Positions 8,954 to 18,331 are shown, counted from the stretch's first letter. The stretch: DNA of 64,000 bases from CAWBRT01 sp963832785 (GCA_963832785.1 CAWHVF010000005.1:682001-746000); one strand, 5' to 3'. Notes: generated from the letters alone by a model not told the origin. Program-made: numbers and translations.

Positions 8954-9559
8954 TTATTTCTTTTCCCTTGCCACAGCTGCATTCGCTTTACTGATTGGCA
9001 GCAGGTCAGGAAACTTGTCCTCGAAAACGGCAATCGGGAGTTTGCGTTGGCCTGCAAGAAGCTCTAATGTTTCGCGCCGTAGCTGGTGCTGTTCATTCTC
9101 AACATTGACAAGAAATTGTGGGTAATATGCCCCCTTTTTTAGATGAACTTCGTCAAAATCGTATCCGAGGCACGTGCCCATAGCTTTGAGTAGGTTCGTG
9201 GTAAGCGTAGCTGATTTATCTACGGTTAATGCGACTGGCTTTTCCTTTGTATTTGGCTCTCGCAAATCTATGAAGTGATCGAGAAGAACCTTCCAGGCTT
9301 CTCTAACCGCTTTTTCTTTTGCGTTGTTTCCGGCGAACTCAATATCAATTAGGTTCAGCGCCTGAACGAAGGCTGGTGCGACGGTAGTGACACGGTATGT
9401 CATTAGCGTCTTAAAGATGTACAGCTTGCGATCTCGCGCAGCGCGCCGGTTGTCAAGAGATCGCTGCAGTTGAAGCGCAACAATAGGTCCGGCCACAATC
9501 GCAACAACCGTAAGAAAACCCACAATGATTGTAAGTATTCCTACCGTTTCAGTGTTCAT
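8954..9559 (-). CDS. Membrane-anchored protein of unknown function (DUF6680-like)
   Basis: A 201-aa protein with one N-terminal membrane helix (about residues 7-30), then a soluble helical domain starting with a LQRSLDNRR-type segment. The pattern (LYIFKTLMTYR, PAFVQALNLIDIEF, LGYDFDEVHLKKGAYYP) resembles proteins filed as DUF6680; function unknown. It is convergent with the GrlR-like gene and ends 5 bp from it. Confidence 0.6.
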   Translation of the reverse strand: MNTETVGILTIIVGFLTVVAIVAGPIVALQLQRSLDNRRAARDRKLYIFKTLMTYRVTTVAPAFVQALNLIDIEFAGNNAKEKAVREAWKVLLDHFIDLREPNTKEKPVALTVDKSATLTTNLLKAMGTCLGYDFDEVHLKKGAYYPQFLVNVENEQHQLRRETLELLAGQRKLPIAVFEDKFPDLLPISKANAAVAREKK

Positions 9560-9647
9560 GCGCAGGAGCGTACCACTAAATTACAAATGCTGCAATACAG
9601 GTTAGGGCAGCGGGCGTCCTACATCTGCCTGTTTTTGGCTTGAGCGG

Positions 9648-9715
9648 GGTGGGTAGTTGGGACGATTCTAGAACTACCCCACCTTAGCTCGCTTCGCTCG
9701 CGAAGGTGGGGCACC
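9648..9715. repeat. Two tandem hairpins ending GGGGCACC
   Basis: A first imperfect hairpin (about 9648-9683, arms GGTGGGTAGTT and AACTACCCCACC) overlaps a second one (9677-9711, arms CCCCACCTT and AAGGTGGGG). The end GGGGCACC is shared with the repeats at 14126, 31109 and 57061, so this is a related, diverged member of that family. Confidence 0.55.
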
Positions 9716-9785
9716 ATGCGCAGAAGTGGAGTACCACGCGAATATGGGGCACCCGCGCACCACGCTGGCGCAGCCAACCCTCCAA

Positions 9786-12700
9786 CTACACCACAAAATA
9801 TTTCGCCGCCGGGTGGTGGACGATTACCGCCGAGGTGCTCTGCTCCGGCTCGAGCATATAGGTTGGGGTCAGGCGCACGCCGATCGCCTCTTCCGGCTTG
9901 AGCAGCGCGAACAGCTTGGTCTGGTCTTCCAGGTTAGGACAGGCGGGGTAGCCGAATGAATACCGCGAGCCGCGATACTTCTGGTGGAACAGGTCGCTGA
10001 TGCGCTCGGCGTCGTCGCCGGCGATGCCCAGTTCCTCCCTGATCTGCTTGTGCGCGTACTCGGCCAGCGCCTCGGCCGTCTCCACGCTCAAGCCGTGGAG
10101 GTAGAGATAGTGCGTGTACTCGCCGCTCTCGAACAGGCGCTGCGCCTCCACCGACGCCTTGGGGCCAATCGTTACTACCGACATGCCCACCACGTCCACA
10201 CAGCCGGAAGCGCGCGGCAAGAAATAGTCGGCGATCGAGAGCCTCCGGCCCTCGCGCTGGCGCGGCAGAGTAAAGCGCAACAACTCGCGCGCGCCTGCCG
10301 GCAGGCTCTCACCGGCGCGCAGTGCGGCGGCGCCGTTCGCCGGGGGTTCGTAGAGGATCAGGTTGTTGCCCTCGCCCTGGCACGGGAAGTATCCGTAGAC
10401 CAGCGCTGGGGAAAACCATCCGGCCGCGATCACCTCTTCTTCCAGGCGTTGCAGGATAGGCCGGAACTTCTCCTCGACCAGCCGCAGGTAGTCCTGCTGC
10501 GAGGCGGTCTTGAGCTGCCACTGATTTTTGAACAGCGCCGTCTGGTTGATGTAGGGGAAAATTTGCCGCAGGTCGAAATCGCGCCGCACGCGCACTCCCC
10601 AGAACGGCGGCTGCGGAATGCTGGGCGGAGGCGGGATGGGGTCGCGCGGGGCCGCAGGGGCATCGCTCGCCGAAGCCGTGGCCCGGCGCGCGAACTCCTT
10701 GACGGCGCGGCCTTCGGCGATGGCGCGCTCGCGCTCTTCCCCGCTGAGCGATTCCATGTAGTGCAGCCCGGCAAAGGCGTCCTCAGCGTAGAAGACGGCC
10801 GAGGAGTACTCGCGGCGCAGATCATCTTCCACGTACTTGCGGGTGAGCGCCGCGCCTCCGCAGATTACCGGAAAACCCAAGCTCTGCCGTTCCAGGTCCT
10901 GGATGACGTACTTCATCTCCAGCGTGGATTTCACCAGCAGGCCGCTCAGGCCGATGGCGTCGGCGCGATGTTCCTGCGCGGCCTGGATGATGCTGTCCGC
11001 CGGCTGCTTGATGCCGAGGTTCACCACCTTGTAGCCGTTGTTGCTCAGGATGATGTCCACCAGGTTCTTGCCGATGTCGTGCACGTCGCCCTTGACCGTG
11101 GCCAGCACCATGGTTCCCTTCTGCGAGCCTTCGATCTTCTCCATCTTGGGTTCGAGGTAGGCGACGGCGGCTTTCATGACCGAGGCGGAGTCGAGCACCG
11201 ATGGCAGTTGCATCTTGCGCGCGCCGAACAGGTCGCCGACGGTGCGCATGCCGTCCAGCAGCACGTTATTTATCAGCTCCAGCGGGGTGTATCCGGCCAG
11301 CGCGGTCTCAAGCAGTTCTTCCAGGCTCTGCTTCCTGGTGCCGTCGCCAATGGTCTTCTCACCCTGGATGATGCAGAACTTGAGCTTGTCCTCGATGGAG
11401 AGCGAGTCGACGTGGGCGGTGGTGGCGATCTCGCTCTGTCCCTTGCGGGCGGCAAAGCGCGCCATGTAGAGCTGCAGCGGATCGCCGGCCGCCCGGTCCT
11501 GGAAGATGAGCTTGCGCGCAAGTTCAACTTCAATCTCAGGAATTTTGTATAACGGATAGATTTTACTGTAGTTAACTATGGCCATATCGAGCCCGCGCTC
11601 GACCGCCTCGTGCATGAACACCGAGTTCAGCACGCGCCGCGCGTAGGCGTTCAGGCCGAAGGAGATGTTGCTGACCCCCAGGAGGGTCTTGACTTCCGGC
11701 AGATCGCGCTTGATGCGCCGCACCGCCTCGAGGGTCTCCATGCCGGCGGTGCGATACTCCTCCTGGCCGGTCGAGATCGGCAGAGTGAGGGCGTCGAAGA
11801 TAAGCTCCTGCGGGCGCAGGCCGTACTTGCGCGTAGCCAGCTCATAGATGCGGTGTGCGATGGCCAGCTTGCGGTCGGCCGTAAGCGCCATGCCCTCTTC
11901 GTCGATGGTGAGGGCGATGACCGCCGCGCCGAAGCGCTTGGCCATGGGCAGCACCCGGCTGGTGCGCTTTTCGCCGTCTTCCAGGTTGATGGAGTTGATG
12001 ATCGCCTTGCCGGGTATGCGCTCCAGCGCCGCCTCGATCACCTCGGCCTCGGTCGAATCCACCAGGATGGGCGCGGGCACGCGGGTGGCAATCTTCTCCA
12101 GCACCGCGCTCATGTAGCCCTTCTCGTCTTCGCCGACGATGGCGCAGCAGAGGTCGAGCATGTGCGAGCCTTCGCTGACCAGCTTCTTGGCCAGGGTGAG
12201 GATAGCGTCGTAGTCGCGCGCCCGCACCAGGTTGCGGAAGTGCTCCAGCCGGGTGGTGGTGTTCATCTCTTCGGCCACCACCAACGGCTTGGGATCGAGA
12301 TCGAGGGGAACGCTGGTGTAGGCGCTGGCCGCCGCCGCCACCGGCTTGACGTCTCTGGCCGCCGGCTCGATTCCGCTGACCGCAGCCACCACGGCCTTCA
12401 GGTGCTCGGGCGTGGTGCCGCAGCATCCGCCGACGACGCGCACGCCGTAGTCGACGACGAAGTGGCGATGATACTCGGCCAGCTCCGCGGGCGTGAGCTT
12501 GTAGACCGCGCGTCCGCCCACGTTCTGCGGCAGGCCGGCGTTGGGCAGCACGGAAACCTGCTTGGTGGAGTTGACGCTCAGGTAGCGCACCGCGTCGTTC
12601 ATCTCGCGCGGGCCGGTGGCGCAGTTCAGCCCGATGAGGTCGACGTCGTAAACCTCCAGCGCGGTCAGGGCGGCGCCGATCTCGGTGCCAAGCAGCATGG

Positions 12701-13286
12701 TCCCGGTCGCCTCCAGCGTCACCTGCACCTGCACCGGAAGCCGCTTCCCTTTTTGCTGCATGGTGTCGAAGGCGGCGATGGTGGCAATCTTGGCCTGCAG
12801 CAGGTCCTGGCAGGTTTCGATCAGCAGGATGTCCACCCCGGCGTCGATCAGCGCGGAAATCTGCTCGGCGTAGGCGGCGTGCATCTCGGCAAAGCTGATG
12901 TGGCCGAGCGAGGGCAGCTTGGTGGTTGGGCCGATGGAGCCGGCGACAAAGCGCGGATTCTTGGTAGTCGAGAAGCCGGCGGCCACCTCGCGCGCCAGCT
13001 TTACCGCCGCCGTGTTGATCTCGGCGACACGATCCTGCAGCCCGTATTCGGCCAGAACGATGCGGGTAGCGCCGAAGGTGTCGGTCTCGATGACGTCGCA
13101 ACCCACCGCCAGGAAGGAATCGTGAATGTCGCGCACGATCTCCGGGCGGCTCAACACCAGCAGCTCGTTGCAGCCCTCTTTGCCCCAGAAGTCGTCCGGA
13201 GTGGGGTTGCGAAGCTGGATGTTGGTGCCCATGGCGCCGTCGTAAACCACGACACGCTCGTGCACGGTCTGCAGGAAATCAGCCAT
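9786..13286 (-). CDS. metH: Cobalamin-dependent methionine synthase
   Basis: A protein of 1166 aa, slightly shorter than E. coli MetH (1227). It moves the methyl group from methyltetrahydrofolate to homocysteine through cobalamin. Domains in order: homocysteine-binding barrel with zinc Cys motifs (LNCATGP, then GGCCGTTPEH near residue 287); pterin-binding barrel (about 330-600); helical cap and B12 domain with DVHDIGKN (about 734; His is the axial cobalt ligand); and SAM-binding activation domain with YFPCQGEG and SFGYPACP. The last domain means reactivation by SAM and a reductase. I saw no B12 or SAM riboswitch in the 240 bp upstream. Confidence 0.97.
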   Translation of the reverse strand: MADFLQTVHERVVVYDGAMGTNIQLRNPTPDDFWGKEGCNELLVLSRPEIVRDIHDSFLAVGCDVIETDTFGATRIVLAEYGLQDRVAEINTAAVKLAREVAAGFSTTKNPRFVAGSIGPTTKLPSLGHISFAEMHAAYAEQISALIDAGVDILLIETCQDLLQAKIATIAAFDTMQQKGKRLPVQVQVTLEATGTMLLGTEIGAALTALEVYDVDLIGLNCATGPREMNDAVRYLSVNSTKQVSVLPNAGLPQNVGGRAVYKLTPAELAEYHRHFVVDYGVRVVGGCCGTTPEHLKAVVAAVSGIEPAARDVKPVAAAASAYTSVPLDLDPKPLVVAEEMNTTTRLEHFRNLVRARDYDAILTLAKKLVSEGSHMLDLCCAIVGEDEKGYMSAVLEKIATRVPAPILVDSTEAEVIEAALERIPGKAIINSINLEDGEKRTSRVLPMAKRFGAAVIALTIDEEGMALTADRKLAIAHRIYELATRKYGLRPQELIFDALTLPISTGQEEYRTAGMETLEAVRRIKRDLPEVKTLLGVSNISFGLNAYARRVLNSVFMHEAVERGLDMAIVNYSKIYPLYKIPEIEVELARKLIFQDRAAGDPLQLYMARFAARKGQSEIATTAHVDSLSIEDKLKFCIIQGEKTIGDGTRKQSLEELLETALAGYTPLELINNVLLDGMRTVGDLFGARKMQLPSVLDSASVMKAAVAYLEPKMEKIEGSQKGTMVLATVKGDVHDIGKNLVDIILSNNGYKVVNLGIKQPADSIIQAAQEHRADAIGLSGLLVKSTLEMKYVIQDLERQSLGFPVICGGAALTRKYVEDDLRREYSSAVFYAEDAFAGLHYMESLSGEERERAIAEGRAVKEFARRATASASDAPAAPRDPIPPPPSIPQPPFWGVRVRRDFDLRQIFPYINQTALFKNQWQLKTASQQDYLRLVEEKFRPILQRLEEEVIAAGWFSPALVYGYFPCQGEGNNLILYEPPANGAAALRAGESLPAGARELLRFTLPRQREGRRLSIADYFLPRASGCVDVVGMSVVTIGPKASVEAQRLFESGEYTHYLYLHGLSVETAEALAEYAHKQIREELGIAGDDAERISDLFHQKYRGSRYSFGYPACPNLEDQTKLFALLKPEEAIGVRLTPTYMLEPEQSTSAVIVHHPAAKYFVV

Positions 13287-13458
13287 CGTCTTCGTTTCAC
13301 CGCAAATTCAGCTTCTTACAGCATACGTCAGCCCAGACTGCCGCAGCCAGTGGCCGCCCAGGGCAGCAGAGGGCGGCCTGTCCCTATGCTGAAGGCAGAG
13401 TGGGGCGCCATTGTGAAATTGTGAGATCCGCATACAACAAAGCCGGCCCCCTCCTCCC

Positions 13459-13489
13459 CCCAGCAGACGCAAACACGGCGTCTGCTGGG
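13459..13489. other. Strong perfect hairpin between nuoI and metH
   Basis: A 12-bp perfect stem (CCCAGCAGACGC with GCGTCTGCTGGG) around a 7-nt loop, between the end of nuoI and the start of metH, both on the minus strand. No T-run follows on either strand, so it is not a standard intrinsic terminator. It may slow or end nuoI transcription. Confidence 0.5.
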
Positions 13490-13527
13490 GACCCCGGCTA
13501 GGACCGGCCCGCCCGCAGAAGCGATTC

Positions 13528-14046
13528 CTACCCACTAACCATTCGTTGCTTATCCTCGTCGACGCGGTTGAACATGGCGTTGGCGCCGACGTGCGCCGGC
13601 ACCCCGGCCAGCAACTGCTCCTTGCGGTAGACGAGGTTGCTGACGTTGAAGGTGGCCAGTTCGAAGCCGTGCCCATGGGTGATGGCGTCGGTCGGGCAGG
13701 CCTCGACACAGTAGCCGCAGAAGATGCAGCGGTTGTAGTCGATGTTGTAGACCTTGGCGTAGCGCTCCGCGCCGCTCACCCGCTTCTCCGCCGTATTCTC
13801 GGCGGCTTCGATGTAAATGCAGTTGGAGGGGCAGGCGGCGGCGCAAAGGAAGCAGGCGACACACTTCTCCAGCCCGTTTTCATCGCGCTGCAGCACGTGC
13901 ATGCCGCGGTAGCGCTCCTGGAAAACGGCGCCCCGGAAAGGCCCCGGGCCGTCGGGATAGTTCTCGACCACCGTGGGGGCAAACATCTCGCGGAAGGTGA
14001 CGCTCATGCCTTTGGCGATTGCGGCTATGTTCCTGAGAATTCCCAT
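13528..14046 (-). CDS. nuoI: NADH-quinone oxidoreductase subunit I
   Basis: A 172-aa ferredoxin-like subunit of respiratory complex I. Two 4Fe-4S motifs are complete: Cys62, 65, 68, 72 and Cys107, 110, 113, 117, each of form CxxCxxCxxxCP. These hold clusters N6a and N6b in the arm that leads electrons to quinone. The N-terminal hydrophobic/amphipathic helix typical of NuoI is present. It stands alone here, without other nuo genes, so the complex is encoded elsewhere or this is a second, isolated copy. Confidence 0.93.
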   Translation of the reverse strand: MGILRNIAAIAKGMSVTFREMFAPTVVENYPDGPGPFRGAVFQERYRGMHVLQRDENGLEKCVACFLCAAACPSNCIYIEAAENTAEKRVSGAERYAKVYNIDYNRCIFCGYCVEACPTDAITHGHGFELATFNVSNLVYRKEQLLAGVPAHVGANAMFNRVDEDKQRMVSG

Positions 14047-14125
14047 ACCTTAAACAGTATAAATAAAACTAAGGCGAATAGCCGAGGCGGCTTTCTGATA
14101 CAGTGCAACAAAAAACGTAGCGCGC

Positions 14126-14219
14126 GGGTGCCCCAGGTTCCGCGCCGCGCTTTTCGGCGCTAACCTGGGAAATGGCTTACCCACGTCAGCCCAACAGCAG
14201 GGCGGGACGTGGGGCACCC
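14126..14219. repeat. MITE-like repeat with GGGTGCCCC ends, copy 1
   Basis: A 94-bp unit with perfect 9-bp inverted ends (GGGTGCCCC and GGGGCACCC). Inside are two hairpins in a row: one with arms CCCAGGTT and AACCTGGG around GCGCCG/CGGCGC, one with arms CCCACGTC and GACGTGGG. A close copy lies at 57061-57151. It contains no gene. Confidence 0.85.
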
Positions 14220-14232
14220 ATAAGAATCTTTC

Positions 14233-15825
14233 CTACTCCAGCCCGAACTCCTTCCAGCGTTTGCTGACCCGCTGCTTAACTTCCGGCGACATACGGATTT
14301 CGTCCGGCCAGGGACGGTTAAAGCCCTCGGTCGGCCACTTGCGCGTGGCGTCGATGCCCATCTTGGAGCCGAAGTCCGGCAGGCGCGAGGCGTGATCGAG
14401 CGAGTCGACCGGCCCCAGGGTGAACTGGATGTCGCGCTCGGGGTCGATGTGGTTGAAGGCCCGCAGCGTGACCTCGCGCAGGTCCTGCACGTCGCAATCT
14501 TCATCTACCACCACGATGCACTTGGTGAACATCGCCTGGCCCAGCGACCAGATGGCGTGCATCACCTTGCGCGCCTGCCCGGGGTACGACTTGCGGATGG
14601 AGACGATCATCAGGTTGTGGAAGATGCCCTCAGGCGGCAGGTTGACGTCCACCAGCTCCGGGATGGCGAGCTTCATCATCGGCAGGAAGATGCGCGACAC
14701 GGCCTTGCCCATGTAGGCGTCCTCCTGCGGCGGCTTGCCGACAATGGTCGTGGCATAGATCGGGTCTTTGCGATGGCTGATGCAGGTGACATGGAAGACC
14801 GGATAGAGGTCTTCGAGCGAGTAGAAGCCGGTGTGATCGCCGAAGGGGCCCTCGGTGCGCAGCTCGTCGAGCTGGACGTAGCCTTCAAGAACGATCTCCG
14901 CCGTGGCCGGGACTTCCAGGTCGACGGTTTCGCACTTGACCAGTTCGACCGGCTTCTGCCGCAGGAAGCCCGCTATGGTGAACTCCTCCACATCCGGCGG
15001 GGCGGGAACGATGGCGGCGAAGGTCAGCGCCGGATCGGTGCCGATGGCTACGGCCACTTCCATTTTGCCGCCCACTGTCTTCCCTTCCGGCGTGCGCGCT
15101 CCTCCGCCGGAGCGGGCCATGATATCGACGGCGGCTGACGCTCTCTCCGGTGACTCGGCTGCGGCGGCGGCGCGCAGGTGCTCGCGATAGTGCTCGGCGG
15201 CCACCTTCTGCCGCTGCCAGTGCATGCCGGTCGAGCTGTCGTCGTAGAGCTGCATGCGGTACATGCCGACGTTGCGCTTGCCTGTCCTGGGGTCGCGCGA
15301 GATAACGCATGGCAGAGTGATGAAGCGCCCGCCGTCTTGCGGCCAGCACTGCAGAACCGGAAGATCGAAGAGCGAAAATCCCTCGCCGGCGTGGACGGCA
15401 GATGCCGTTTTCCGGATAACCTCTTTGCACGGCCCGCTGGAGACGAGCTTGGGGAAAAAGCTGCCCACTTCGGCCAGCGTAGGCAGCATCTTCAGCTTGT
15501 CGAGAAGCCCCTGCGGAGACTTCATCTCCAGCAGGCGGCGGAGGCGATCCGCAATGTCGTCCAGCGATTGGCTCTCCAGCGCCAGGTTCATGCGGCGCTC
15601 AGAACCGAACTGGTTGATCAGCAGCTTCCATCCCGGGTATCCCTTGACGTTTTCGAAGAGCAGGGCCGGACCACCGGGCCCGTGCCCCGCGCGCGCCCCC
15701 CACTTCGAGACGCGATCGGTGATCTCCGCGATTTCCAGGATGGGATCGCTCTCCGCCTTGATGCGCTTCAGTTCGCCAGCCTTGTCGAGGGCGGCAATCC
15801 ATTCTCTGAGATCGTTGTATGCCAA
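14233..15825 (-). CDS. UbiD-family decarboxylase
   Basis: A 530-aa protein from a TTG at 15825, which gives the usual (M)AYNDLREW start and has GGAG 7 nt upstream; a TTG at 15846 would add 7 residues. UbiD enzymes use prenylated FMN to decarboxylate aromatic or unsaturated acids. Typical segments are visible: VGMYRMQLYDD with TGMHWQ, and GPFGDHTGFYS. Length fits the family (about 490-530). With mqnE at 55840 in the same window, a menaquinone (futalosine pathway) role is plausible but not proven. The needed UbiX partner is not in the window. Confidence 0.9.
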   Translation of the reverse strand: MAYNDLREWIAALDKAGELKRIKAESDPILEIAEITDRVSKWGARAGHGPGGPALLFENVKGYPGWKLLINQFGSERRMNLALESQSLDDIADRLRRLLEMKSPQGLLDKLKMLPTLAEVGSFFPKLVSSGPCKEVIRKTASAVHAGEGFSLFDLPVLQCWPQDGGRFITLPCVISRDPRTGKRNVGMYRMQLYDDSSTGMHWQRQKVAAEHYREHLRAAAAAESPERASAAVDIMARSGGGARTPEGKTVGGKMEVAVAIGTDPALTFAAIVPAPPDVEEFTIAGFLRQKPVELVKCETVDLEVPATAEIVLEGYVQLDELRTEGPFGDHTGFYSLEDLYPVFHVTCISHRKDPIYATTIVGKPPQEDAYMGKAVSRIFLPMMKLAIPELVDVNLPPEGIFHNLMIVSIRKSYPGQARKVMHAIWSLGQAMFTKCIVVVDEDCDVQDLREVTLRAFNHIDPERDIQFTLGPVDSLDHASRLPDFGSKMGIDATRKWPTEGFNRPWPDEIRMSPEVKQRVSKRWKEFGLE

Positions 15826-16065
15826 GCGAGCACTCCAGCACAGCAAAGATCAGGGGGCCTATTCTGCTATAAAGTGGCCTATAACTGCCATTCCGCCAGA
15901 CGCTGGCGGGTGAAGCAGGATTATAACTTCCGCCGCAGCAACGGCAAACAAGCCGCTTCTCCGGTGGCGCAGGAGTGGCCGTAGCGGCAGCGTCTCCAGC
16001 CTAACAACTCCGACGGCGGCTACTCTCATCCAACGCATGGTTGACACCAGAATCGAGGCCCCTGG

Positions 16066-17196
16066 ATGGCGGCTGCGCCGGCAAAAGAAAAAGAGATGGT
16101 CCACGTCATGTCGCTGCTCACGCTGGCTCCGCAGCGAGCGGACGAGGCCTTTACCGCTCTCCGGCGGTGGAACGGGGTCGAACGCGAGGAGTTCATCTCG
16201 CTGGCCGATTCTAATCACGTGGTTCTGCGGACCCTTGAACCGGTGCGCGAAATGGCAGTCCGCCTAGCGCCGCCCGCTACGGCAGCGGCCGACAATGCTG
16301 GTGATTCCGCCGTCTGTCGCGCCATCCACGGCTGGGCTGGCGGGCACATCGAGCGAGAAAAGAGCCGCATTGCCAACGCCCTGCGCCACCTGCACGAAAT
16401 CTGCCAGGCGCTGGAGACCTCCGGCTGCGCGGTCAGCGTGATGAAGTCGCTGGATCACTGGCCTGACCTGGGCAGCGATCTCGACCTCTACACCACCGCC
16501 GACGAGCGCGCGGTGGTGAACGTCATGCGCAAGCATTTCCAGGCGCGGATAGAGCCGCGCAGTTGGGGAGACCGGCTGGCGCACAAATGGAACTTCGCCG
16601 TTCCCGGCTTGCCGGAGGCGGTTGAAGTGCACGCCCAACGCCTGGGGCAGACCGGTGAGCACACGCGCATGGCGCGGCGCTTCGTCAGCCGGCGAGTCGA
16701 GAAGAGCCTCGGCGGCTACACTTTCCCGGTGCCCGCGCCGGAAGAGCGCATCGTGGTCGCCACCTTGCAGCGCATGTACCGGCACTTCTACTTCCGCGTG
16801 TGCGACATCGTGAACAGCGCCGCCCTGGTCGAGTCCGGCACTGTGGACTTTGCCGAGCTGCAGAAGGCCGCCGAGTTGGGCGGCATCTGGCCCGGAGTCT
16901 GCAGCTACCTGAAGATCGTGAGCGATTACGTTGCCGGATACCGGGGCCGCAAGGTAGAGCTGCCCGAGCAGGTTCTGGCCGCAGCGCCCTTCGGCGCCGA
17001 GAAGGTATTTGTGCGGGCGCGCTTTATCCGTGTGCCCGTGATGCCGCAGGGCGCCGAGCTGTACACCCGGCAAGTCACTGCTACCGCCCTGCGCGGCGAC
17101 GTCCCCGCCACCCTGCGGCTCTGGCTGCTGCCGCCCCTGGCCTCGGCCGCCGCCATCAGCTACAAGCTGACCGGCAGCGACAAAGGAATCTGGTAA
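16066..17196 (+). CDS. Nucleotidyltransferase-fold protein
   Basis: A 376-aa protein from the ATG at 16066. It carries a GSDLDLY motif (about residues 140-150), the GS-x-D-x-D metal site of polymerase-beta-type nucleotidyltransferases, followed by a region that handles a long acidic/helical domain. It resembles the uncharacterised nucleotidyltransferase family NTP_transf_5. Substrate is unknown. The GAGG 7 nt upstream supports the start. It was the last gene before tRNA-Ala until the integrative element came in. Confidence 0.65.
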   Translation: MAAAPAKEKEMVHVMSLLTLAPQRADEAFTALRRWNGVEREEFISLADSNHVVLRTLEPVREMAVRLAPPATAAADNAGDSAVCRAIHGWAGGHIEREKSRIANALRHLHEICQALETSGCAVSVMKSLDHWPDLGSDLDLYTTADERAVVNVMRKHFQARIEPRSWGDRLAHKWNFAVPGLPEAVEVHAQRLGQTGEHTRMARRFVSRRVEKSLGGYTFPVPAPEERIVVATLQRMYRHFYFRVCDIVNSAALVESGTVDFAELQKAAELGGIWPGVCSYLKIVSDYVAGYRGRKVELPEQVLAAAPFGAEKVFVRARFIRVPVMPQGAELYTRQVTATALRGDVPATLRLWLLPPLASAAAISYKLTGSDKGIW

Positions 17197-17200
17197 ACAA

Positions 17201-17319
17201 TTGAAGATTGAAGATTTCAGATTGTTGATTGAATTAAAAGAAACTGCCCGAATCCGCATTTGGGCAAATTCAATCTGAGATCTTCAATCTGAGATCTTCA
17301 ATCTGCAATCTTCAATTGT
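17201..17319. repeat. Degenerate 7-bp repeat arrays, inverted pair
   Basis: Two arrays with strict 7-base spacing. The first, 17201-17235, is built from TTGAAGA-like units. The second, 17271-17319, is built from CAATCTG, AGATCTT and CAATCTT units, the reverse complement type. The two arms could pair into a long stem around about 35 bp. This lies between the nucleotidyltransferase and the att site, and could end transcription. Relatives are at 31200, 32041, 41349 and 59311. Confidence 0.8.
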
Positions 17320-17328
17320 TCGTGAACT

Positions 17329-17374
17329 TGGTGGAGCTAGTCGGGCTCGAACCGACGACCTCCTCGTTGCGAAC
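17329..17374. repeat. Left attachment site (attL) of the integrative element
   Basis: These 46 bases are identical to 25468-25513, the 3' part of tRNA-Ala from the anticodon loop to CCA. No tRNA 5' half is beside this copy, so it is only the att duplicate, not a gene. Confidence 0.92.
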
Positions 17375-17723
17375 TCTGAAACCTGCTCAACACGACGCGA
17401 CACACAAGAAGTCTGAATGATACGGAAAGGCAGTGTTTATACGGCTTTACCGCATATTCGCTGCCCTTCTCCTGTGCTTGAGTGACACTCTCCGACACAG
17501 CCCGATTCCGGCAGGGATGGTGGGGTTACGCCACAAGCCACGGCACAAGATTTCGGCGAGAACGGCCCGGCAACTTTCTGGGGCCCCAATTCCGCAAACC
17601 GCCGAGCCCACCCCGTCTCTGGCGCGGGAGCGGCGCTTGCATCGGCGCAGATGCCCTTACACAACAGGGAAAAAATTGGGAAAAATCACAATTTCGGCTT
17701 GAAATCGTGCTATATGGGAAGAA
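17375..17723. other. Left end of the element, no convincing gene
   Basis: About 350 bp between attL and the first gene. Short frames are present but none has a ribosome site and recognisable protein together. In the excised circle this sequence would lie directly behind the integrase and supply its last codons. Confidence 0.5.
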
Positions 17724-17753
17724 GCAAAAAGAAGCCCCGATGCCAGCCGGGGC
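17724..17753 (-). terminator. Intrinsic terminator after the zinc-ribbon gene
   Basis: On the minus strand a GCCCCG/CGGGGC hairpin (17734-17753) is followed by TTCTTTTTGC. It lies 31 bp behind the stop of the gene at 17785-18258 and fits a Rho-independent terminator. Confidence 0.65.
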
Positions 17754-17784
17754 CTTGGAATTGTGCGACACATCCAAGCGCACA

Positions 17785-18258
17785 TTAGCGCGGGGGTATG
17801 TCGCGTGTCAACCCACTCTCAGGAATCTTTTGAACAGCTAAGCCTTGAGGATTTGAAACGGTATGCCCAGCGGGGCAGACTAGTGCGGGCTTGGCACGGA
17901 GCACGGAAATGCCCACGTCGTTTTTGGTGGCGCCTGCTTCGGTTCTGGTATGCACTGAAAATCTCTGCCCGCAGTTTTCGTGGTCACATGTCAGAGCTAC
18001 TTTCCAAAAGACACTGGGGGGCGGATTTGGGCCCTCAGCTTCAGCAGTCCGCAGTTGGACATCTTGTCGAGGATGAGCGAACAAAAAGTCGCATAGCGGG
18101 CACAGAATGGCTATCGACGGCTCGCCCGTGGGCCAGTAATACGGTTGAAGTTGAGATTTTTCTTCAGGGCTTCGACTGGGGAGAGCGATACGCTCTGAGC
18201 AGGAGGGACATACAAGAACCGCACGACGTTGCTGTAGCATCGGGTTCACCTCACGCAA
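17785..18258 (-). CDS. Hypothetical zinc-ribbon protein
   Basis: A 157-aa protein, not recognised. It has Cys pairs at C17/C20 (CPSC), C53/C56 (CPLC) and C91/C96, and a CPAGH at 128-132, which suggests two zinc-binding knots. Such proteins often bind DNA or act as adaptors, but no function can be named. An ATG at 18240 is an alternative start. A 190-aa frame on the other strand overlaps it and lacks such features. Confidence 0.6.
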   Translation of the reverse strand: MREVNPMLQQRRAVLVCPSCSERIALPSRSPEEKSQLQPYYWPTGEPSIAILCPLCDFLFAHPRQDVQLRTAEAEGPNPPPSVFWKVALTCDHENCGQRFSVHTRTEAGATKNDVGISVLRAKPALVCPAGHTVSNPQGLAVQKIPESGLTRDIPPR

Positions 18259-18331
18259 TCATGCCTGTGACTCCCGAGGAGAACGGCCAAAATTGTACTT
18301 TGCAGGGCGAGACAGCGCAAGGGATTCCAGC

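Noticed and set aside
9984..13424. Two long frames (522 and 604 aa) opposite metH
   Set aside because: They are shadows of the codon pattern of metH; they have no recognisable domain or ribosome site, and metH is complete.
13287..13527. Possible B12 or SAM/SAH riboswitch before metH
   Set aside because: A GGCCACTGG piece suggests a B12 box part, but the other conserved B12 or SAM/SAH elements are missing.
17201..17319. CRISPR array
   Set aside because: The repeats are 7-base units without spacers, and no cas genes are near.
17329..17374. A second tRNA-Ala gene
   Set aside because: Only the 3' 46 bases are present; D-arm and 5' acceptor strand are missing. It is the att copy.
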